Shown one piece after another: positions 25,765 to 30,265 of a stretch of DNA of 30,265 bases. Origin of the DNA: Cyanobium gracile_A. GTDB lineage: Bacteria > Cyanobacteriota > Cyanobacteriia > PCC-6307 > Cyanobiaceae. The position numbers and the translations under genes were made by a program. The stretch covers positions 1 to 30,265 of the forward strand of contig NZ_JAYGHY010000030.1 in assembly GCF_034931305.1 (NCBI RefSeq). The letters are read 5' to 3'. Under the pieces are notes generated by a model. The model saw nothing but the letters and a program-made list of their open reading frames with translations, made no database searches and had not been told where the DNA came from. Positions within the stretch are counted from its first letter, which is position 1. Each line of letters starts with the position of its first letter.

Positions 25765-26028
25765 ATGCATTTCTGGGCACCCGACATCGATCCGGCCCAT
25801 CCCCTGGAGTGCACCCAGGCCGAGCGCTATGTGCTGCAGCGCCTATCGAACGGCTCCTACGTTTCGATCCGTCCCGACGACCAGGGTCTGGGGGATGTGA
25901 GCGATCCGATGGAGGCCTATCTGTTCCACACCCATGAAGCGGCGGTGCGCGCCGCCGGTGAGCTGAACCGTCTTGGTGGCGACAGTTTCGACGTGCTCAA
26001 GGTGGAGTGGCCGGTTGCGTTGTGCTGA
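25765..26028 (+). CDS. Unidentified small soluble protein
   Basis: The 87-residue protein is not recognised. It begins MHFWAPDIDPAHPLECTQAERYVL, then a beta-rich part RLSNGSYVSIRPDDQGLGD, and a helical part YLFHTHEAAVRAAGELNRLGGDSFDVLKVEW. No export signal or membrane span is present. I start at ATG 25765, since the upstream in-frame part (from 25687) looks non-coding; GAGG lies 9 nt upstream. Position just before cyAbrB, with a separate promoter between, gives no functional hint. Confidence 0.65.
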   Translation: MHFWAPDIDPAHPLECTQAERYVLQRLSNGSYVSIRPDDQGLGDVSDPMEAYLFHTHEAAVRAAGELNRLGGDSFDVLKVEWPVALC

Positions 26029-26097
26029 GCCCAGCCCTGGCAGCAGAAAAGGATTCAGATGCGAGTAGGCCTTTGGCGTGTATCGGCAGCTCCTCTA

Positions 26098-26126
26098 ATG
26101 ACGACAGGGGGATAAACCTTTATAGT
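26098..26126 (+). promoter_or_regulatory. Putative sigma-70 promoter of cyAbrB
   Basis: ATGACG (26098-26103) and TATAGT (26121-26126) are 17 nt apart; the latter matches five of six -10 consensus bases. The surrounding intergenic DNA is clearly more AT-rich than the window average. Transcription would begin near 26133, giving a leader of about 20 nt before the ATG at 26154. Confidence 0.5.
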
Positions 26127-26153
26127 GCGTCTTGTAAGGCTTGTTTGCTCCCC

Positions 26154-26522
26154 ATGCTCACCGGATCTGATCTCCTGGCCAAGGTCAAGGAGCTGGGCGA
26201 TGTCTCGAAATCCGATCTGGTGCGTGGTTGCGGCTACGTCAGCACCAAGAAGGATGGCGCTGAGCGTCTGAATTTCACGGCCTTTTATGAGGCCCTGCTG
26301 GAAGCCAAGGGCGTCAGCCTGGGTGAAGGTGGCGGCAAGGGTGCGTCCAAGGGCGGCCGCAAGCTCAGCTATGTGGCCACTGTCCAGGGCAACGGCAATC
26401 TTCTGGTGGGCAAGGCCTACACCGCCATGCTCGACCTCCAGCCTGGCGATGAATTCGAGATCAAACTGGGCCGCAAGCAGATCCGCCTGATTCCCGCGGG
26501 ATCCACCGAAGACGAGGACTGA
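26154..26522 (+). CDS. cyAbrB family transcriptional regulator
   Basis: The 122-residue protein belongs to the cyanobacterial AbrB-like (cyAbrB) family, global regulators that in Synechocystis modulate nitrogen uptake, carbon metabolism and hydrogenase genes. The N-terminal part has LTGSDLLAKVKELGDVSKSDLVRGCGYVS and RLNFTAFYEALLEAKG, and the C-terminal part the AbrB-like swapped-hairpin fold with KLSYVATVQGNGNLLVGKAYTAMLDLQPGDEFEIKLGRKQIRLIP. Glycine and lysine enrich the linker (about 60-72). I use ATG 26154; the frame continues upstream only into intergenic DNA. No Shine-Dalgarno is visible, so translation may begin on a near-leaderless mRNA. Confidence 0.93.
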   Translation: MLTGSDLLAKVKELGDVSKSDLVRGCGYVSTKKDGAERLNFTAFYEALLEAKGVSLGEGGGKGASKGGRKLSYVATVQGNGNLLVGKAYTAMLDLQPGDEFEIKLGRKQIRLIPAGSTEDED

Positions 26523-26566
26523 ACGCCAGCCCCGACCCGAGGCGGGTATCTCGGAGTGCGTCCTAA

Positions 26567-27055
26567 TCACACGCGTGGACGTTGTCTCTCTCGCTGGAAG
26601 CGATCACAGGACACCAGGAACGCTGTCACCTGATCCCCCCAGTTCACCACCACAAGCATGTTTCTGGGTGCTCTGGCAAATCCCTGTTGTGACAGTACGG
26701 CGAAGCGGTTGAGATCGTCGTGGCTCACCAAAGGATGGCTTCCCTGGATGGCCTGCCAGGCGAGAAGGAACGTGTCCCCCTCCAGCTCGCGGCACCGGGC
26801 GTAGGCCTCCTCGGTACCAACGCCCTGGCGGCGCAGCCTCACGAAGCTGTCGAGATCCGGCCCCAGGTGATCGATCCAGCGGCCGAGATCCCCCACGGCC
26901 ATCACCCTGCTGCGCTCCGGGCCTTGGGTCGTCAGCAGCAGGGCCGTGGTGGCCAGTGACCAGGTCGCCTCCGCCAGAAGCTGCTCGGCCGCTTCCCTCA
27001 GAGCTCCATGGTGGCTCTCCAGCAGCTGCTCGTGGCGCGTCCTGAGATCATCCAT
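26567..27055 (-). CDS. Unidentified soluble protein, 162 residues
   Basis: I do not recognise this protein. It opens with a helical region of alternating charge (MDDLRTRHEQLLESHHGALREAAEQLLAEATW), then a hydrophobic stretch SLATTALLLTT, a helical DSFVRLRRQGVGTEEAYARCRELEGDTFLLAWQAIQG, and a C-terminal beta segment NMLVVVNWGDQVTAFLVS. No signal peptide. It converges with cyAbrB with 44 nt between the stops; this gap has only weak hairpins. The start is 86 nt from tRNA-Thr(CGT) upstream on the same strand. Confidence 0.7.
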   Translation of the reverse strand: MDDLRTRHEQLLESHHGALREAAEQLLAEATWSLATTALLLTTQGPERSRVMAVGDLGRWIDHLGPDLDSFVRLRRQGVGTEEAYARCRELEGDTFLLAWQAIQGSHPLVSHDDLNRFAVLSQQGFARAPRNMLVVVNWGDQVTAFLVSCDRFQRERQRPRV

Positions 27056-27140
27056 GGTCCGAGTATCGCCACGGATGCCACCCAGCGAGAACGCCTCGGA
27101 GCTGGCCCCGGAACGGGTCCTGGGGCGGGGTGAGCAGAGA

Positions 27141-27212
<72 letters not shown>

Positions 27213-27264
27213 ATCGGCCAAGAAATTAGCATTCGTCGGATCGCCACCCGCTGCACGCCATTCC

Positions 27265-27522
27265 ATGGGATCCGACCCGAAGAGATCCCTGGATCCCGAG
27301 TTGCGCCGGCGCTTGCTGGCGGAAGCCAAGACACCCTGGCGGGGGCTGCGGCGGGCGCTGTGGTTTGCCCTGGTGGCCTCCGCCGGCCTTGGTCTGGCGA
27401 CGATGGCGCTGCGGGCCTCCGCCGGCTCGGAGGTGGCCTCAGGGGACCTGTTGATCCAGGTCGGTGCCCTCAGCCTTTTCGGTGCGTTGCTCTGGTTCGA
27501 CCGCAACCGGGACGACGGCTGA
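27265..27522 (+). CDS. DUF3493 family small membrane protein
   Basis: The 85-residue protein resembles DUF3493, a family of cyanobacteria and chloroplasts (the plant LOW PSII ACCUMULATION 3 proteins carry this domain). A basic soluble start (DPKRSLDPELRRRLLAEAKTPWRGLRR) leads into two hydrophobic segments (WFALVASAGLGLATMAL and IQVGALSLFGALLWF) and ends DRNRDDG. A role in photosystem II assembly is possible by homology only. The 3' end overlaps the convergent low-complexity-tail membrane protein gene by 84 nt. Confidence 0.85.
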   Translation: MGSDPKRSLDPELRRRLLAEAKTPWRGLRRALWFALVASAGLGLATMALRASAGSEVASGDLLIQVGALSLFGALLWFDRNRDDG

Positions 27523-28134
27523 AGGCTCCGACAGTTTCTGGGGCTCTGGCAGCAGCAGCGGCTCTGGCAGCAGCAGCGGCAGGCCCAGGCTGAGGCGTTG
27601 CTGTTCCAGTTCCCCCAGGCTGAGCGGCGCGGTCCCGGCCACCGTCTCTGGCTTGCGGCTAAGCAGCCACAGGGACTGGAACAGCTGTTGCCACTGCCAC
27701 AGCATCAACGCCAGCAACAGGGCCGCCAGCAGCAGGGCCACCAGGCGCGGACAGGCGCTGAAGGGGGAGACGGGGGAGGCCACGGCCGCCTGGCGGTCGA
27801 TCCACCACAGCAGGGGCAGGCCCAGGGCGGCACCGACGGCCGTGGCCAGCGTCAGCGCAGGGGTGGCCTGGAGGCGGCTGAGCCGGCGCTGCAGCTCCCG
27901 GCGGCCTTTCGGGGGGGTCTGCAGCAGCAGCAACGACCAGACGTCGGCGGGGCGACGCATCAGCAGCAGGGCCGGCGCCAGGGCGCCGATCGCCCAGCAG
28001 AGCAGGCGCTCCAGCCCCGGCAGGGGGCCAGGGTCGCTGCCGGCGAGCACCAGCAGCAACAGCAGGGCCTCAAGAGGCAACACCCCAACGCCGATCAGCT
28101 GGAGCCAGAGCAGGGGCTCGCTGCGGGGTGTCAC
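27439..28134 (-). CDS. Low-complexity-tail membrane protein
   Basis: The 231-residue protein starts with GTG at 28134, 4 nt after the infB stop, so it is co-transcribed with infB. It has about four hydrophobic segments (LLWLQLIGVGVLPLEALLLLLVLA, ERLLCWAIGALAPALLLM, TLATAVGAALGLPLLWWI and RLVALLLAALLLALMLWQWQQLF), and then a Leu/Pro/Glu-rich tail. This matches the cyanobacterial proteins annotated as low-complexity-tail membrane proteins, which sit after infB. The tail carries a perfect 18-nt tandem repeat (PLLLPE twice), and its last 27 codons plus the stop lie antisense to the DUF3493 gene. The function is unknown. Confidence 0.82.
   Translation of the reverse strand: MTPRSEPLLWLQLIGVGVLPLEALLLLLVLAGSDPGPLPGLERLLCWAIGALAPALLLMRRPADVWSLLLLQTPPKGRRELQRRLSRLQATPALTLATAVGAALGLPLLWWIDRQAAVASPVSPFSACPRLVALLLAALLLALMLWQWQQLFQSLWLLSRKPETVAGTAPLSLGELEQQRLSLGLPLLLPEPLLLPEPQKLSEPSAVVPVAVEPEQRTEKAEGTDLDQQVP
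27543..27578. repeat. Two perfect 18-bp tandem repeats
   Basis: The unit GCTCTGGCAGCAGCAGCG occurs at 27543-27560 and 27561-27578 without mismatch. It lies in the low-complexity tail of the membrane protein and encodes a hexapeptide repeat there. Copy number could vary in frame. Confidence 0.9.
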
Positions 28135-28138
28135 GGGA

Positions 28139-30265
28139 TCAGATGTTGAGGGTCCGGCGTTGGGTGACCAACTTGAAGGCCTCAACCCGATCTCTCTCCT
28201 GCCAGCCGGTGAACCGGTCGCAGCCGATGCCGCACTCGAAGCCCGTGGCCACCTCCTTGACGTCGTCCTTGTTGCGACGCAGCGAATCGAGATCGCCTTC
28301 GTAGACGAGCTCCTTGCCGCGGTGCACGCGGATGCGGCAGTTGCGCTGCAGTTTGCCGTTGGTGACATAGCAACCGGCGACGGCACTCTTGCCGATGGTG
28401 AACACGGCCCGCACTTCTGCTTCGCCCAGGTTCTCCTCCACCAGCTCCGGTTCCAGCAGGCCCTCCATGGCCATCTGGATGTCCTCCAGAAGCTTGTAGA
28501 TGACGTCGTAATCGCGCACATCCACGCCGGTGGCGTCGGCGGCACGCTTGGCACCGGAGGCCATCGAGGTGTTGAAGCCCACGATCACGGCGCCCGAAGC
28601 CGCCGCCAGGTCGACGTCCGTTTCGGTGATCTCGCCAGGGGCCGACAGCAGCACCCGCACCTGAACCTCCTCCTGGGGCAGCTGTTCGAGGGATCCGAGG
28701 ATCGCCTCCACGCTGCCCTGGACATCGGCCTTGAGGATGAGGTTGAGCTCCTTCAGCTCGCCCTCGCTGACCTGGCCCGACATCGAGGCCAGGGACACCC
28801 GCCGGGACGCCATCTGCTGGGCGAGTCGGGTGGCCCGCGCCTCGGTGGCCCGGTCGCCCACCACGGCCCGGGCGCTCTTCTCATCGGTATACACCTCGAA
28901 CTCGTCGCCGGCGGTGGGCACCTCGCTGAAGCCGAGGGCCTCCACAGCGCTGGAGGGGCCGGCCTGCTTGACCCGTTTACCGGTGTCGTCGACCATGGCG
29001 CGCACCTTGCCGAGAATCGGACCCGCCGCCAGCACGTCGCCGGCCTTGAGGGTGCCGTTCTGGATCAGCAGGGTGGCCACCGGACCCTTGGCCTTGTCCA
29101 GGTGGGCCTCGATCACCGTGCCCCGGGCCATCCGGTCGGGGTTGGCCTGCAGGTCCTCCACTTCGGTGACCAGCAGGATCATCTCCAGCAGCTTGTCGAT
29201 GTTTTCGCCCTTGATGGCGCTCACAGGGACCATCACGACGTTGCCGCCCCAGTCCTCCGCCACCAGATCCAGGCCGGAGAGCTCCTGCTTGACCCGGTCG
29301 GGCTGGGCCCCTTCCTTGTCGATCTTGTTGATCGCCACCACGATCGGCACCTCGGCGGCGCGGGCGTGGCTGATCGCCTCCAGGGTCTGGGGGCGGACGC
29401 CGTCATCGGCGGCCACCACCAGCACCGCCACGTCGGTGACCTTGGTGCCGCGGGCCCGCATGGCGGTGAACGCCTCGTGGCCCGGGGTGTCCAGGAAGGT
29501 GATCTTGCGGGTGTCGTCGCCGTGGGGCACATCCACCTGGTAGGCACCGATGTGCTGGGTGATGCCGCCGGCCTCGCCCGCCGCCACCCGCGTCTTGCGG
29601 ATGGCATCAAGCAGGCTCGTCTTGCCGTGGTCAACGTGACCCATCACGGTCACCACCGGGGGCCGGCGGATCAGGTGGGCCAGGTCGCTGTCCTCGATCA
29701 TCTCCACGGTCTTCTTGGCCGCGGCTTCGATGTCGTCCTGGAGGACGGGCACGCCGAACTCCTCTGACACCGTCTCGATCGTGTGCAGGTCGAGGGTCTG
29801 GGTGACGGTGGCGATGATCCCCTTGAAGAACAGGGATTTGATGATCTCGGAGCTCTCCACTCCGAGGCGGTCGGCCAGTTCCTGCACCGTGAGGTTGCCC
29901 TCGGGCACGATCAGCATCTCGGGGCGCAGCGCCTTGGCTTCGCGGGAGGCCCGCAGTTCCATGGCACGGCGCCGCTGGCGCTGGCGTGTGGTCTCCTTCT
30001 TGCGCTTGCGCACCGCCACCGTGGGCTTGGCCTGGGCGCCGCCAGGGGTGCGGGGTTTGGCCGGTCGGGCCAGGCTGGCCTGGAGCACCAGGGCTTCCTG
30101 CTCGCCGGCAAAGCCACCGGTTTCGGCGGTGAGGGCATCATCGTTTTCGCCGATGATGTGCACCTTCTGGCGCTGTTTCTGCGGGGTTCGGCTGCGCAGG
30201 GCCTCCAGCTTGGCGCTGTCGTCCCAGTCCGGCCGCCGGGCGCCGGGGGCACGGGCGCCGGCGGG
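28139..30265 (-). CDS. infB: Translation initiation factor IF-2 (5' end beyond window)
   Basis: The GTPase places initiator fMet-tRNA on the 30S subunit and promotes 50S joining. The visible 708 residues contain the end of the N-terminal low-complexity region (PAGARAPGARR, charged repeats, RKRKKETTRQRQRRRAM), the IF2_N domain (NLTVQELADRLGVESSEIIKSLFFKG), then the G domain: GHVDHGKTS (G1), GGITQHIGA (G2), DTPGHEAF (G3), NKID (G4) and SAIKG (G5). Domains II, III and IV follow, ending FKLVTQRRTLNI. The frame is open to the right edge without a start, so the gene is partial. An ATG at the most upstream in-frame start seen (GTG 30163) would be internal to the protein. Confidence 0.97.
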   Translation of the reverse strand, partial: PAGARAPGARRPDWDDSAKLEALRSRTPQKQRQKVHIIGENDDALTAETGGFAGEQEALVLQASLARPAKPRTPGGAQAKPTVAVRKRKKETTRQRQRRRAMELRASREAKALRPEMLIVPEGNLTVQELADRLGVESSEIIKSLFFKGIIATVTQTLDLHTIETVSEEFGVPVLQDDIEAAAKKTVEMIEDSDLAHLIRRPPVVTVMGHVDHGKTSLLDAIRKTRVAAGEAGGITQHIGAYQVDVPHGDDTRKITFLDTPGHEAFTAMRARGTKVTDVAVLVVAADDGVRPQTLEAISHARAAEVPIVVAINKIDKEGAQPDRVKQELSGLDLVAEDWGGNVVMVPVSAIKGENIDKLLEMILLVTEVEDLQANPDRMARGTVIEAHLDKAKGPVATLLIQNGTLKAGDVLAAGPILGKVRAMVDDTGKRVKQAGPSSAVEALGFSEVPTAGDEFEVYTDEKSARAVVGDRATEARATRLAQQMASRRVSLASMSGQVSEGELKELNLILKADVQGSVEAILGSLEQLPQEEVQVRVLLSAPGEITETDVDLAAASGAVIVGFNTSMASGAKRAADATGVDVRDYDVIYKLLEDIQMAMEGLLEPELVEENLGEAEVRAVFTIGKSAVAGCYVTNGKLQRNCRIRVHRGKELVYEGDLDSLRRNKDDVKEVATGFECGIGCDRFTGWQERDRVEAFKLVTQRRTLNI

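Noticed and set aside
26523..26566. Terminator between cyAbrB and the convergent unknown gene
   Set aside because: Only 5-bp hairpins are seen (ACCCG/CGGGT, CCGAG/CTCGG) and no T-run, so the evidence is too weak.
27464..29767. 767-codon open frame antisense to infB
   Set aside because: It mirrors the infB codons in a high-GC sequence, is low-complexity Gly/His/Leu-rich, and matches no family, while infB on the other strand is certain.

Overview
The window is about 30 kb of GC-rich, densely packed chromosomal DNA from a picocyanobacterium, most likely of the Cyanobium / high-GC Synechococcus group. The evidence is the set of cyanobacterial lineage genes: pipX next to pipY, sepF upstream of proC, a cyAbrB regulator, DUF1823, DUF3086, DUF3119, DUF3493 and DUF4079 proteins, a cyanobacterial EcfT/CbiQ, and a low-complexity-tail membrane protein after infB. 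No phage, insertion sequence or CRISPR array is visible. Species cannot be fixed without a search.

Layout. 1-2778 (minus): a three-LysM secreted protein cut by the left edge, an aldehyde dehydrogenase and an unidentified exported protein. 2809-6317: a GAP-family membrane protein (minus) divergent from a solute-binding lipoprotein that overlaps an MscS-type channel gene by ATGA (plus); a long inverted repeat lies between the divergent genes. 6299-6462: tRNA-Thr(GGT) and tRNA-Tyr (minus). 6532-11218: small metabolic and RNA-modification genes (aroQ, miaE, mtnD, cobI, DUF4079, dus, DUF1823). 11276-16047 (plus): der, ecfT, pipX, pipY, sepF, proC, with the last four overlapping each other. 16068-20282 (minus): an apparent operon MFS symporter > MlaE-type permease > DUF3119 > DUF3086 > plsY. 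20467-20537: tRNA-Gly(TCC), converging on glgX (minus). 22738-24947 (plus): a degenerate metallo-beta-lactamase-fold protein, HU and GluQ-RS. 25021-26522: a zinc-ribbon protein, a 37-residue membrane peptide on the other strand, two small unknown proteins and cyAbrB. 26567-30265: an unknown protein (minus), tRNA-Thr(CGT), DUF3493 (plus), the low-complexity-tail membrane protein and infB (minus), which runs off the right edge.

How the parts work together. Most genes are housekeeping: translation (infB, der, four tRNAs, dus, miaE, gluQ), cell division (sepF), nitrogen/carbon sensing (pipX, pipY), amino acids (aroQ, proC, mtnD), cobalamin (cobI), glycogen (glgX), and membrane lipid and envelope functions (plsY, MlaE, LysM). 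The most unusual unit is the solute-binding lipoprotein fused by overlap to an MscS channel with no ABC transporter nearby. A second theme is extreme compaction: several genes end inside an antisense tRNA or a convergent neighbour. No stretch over 300 bases lacks a gene.
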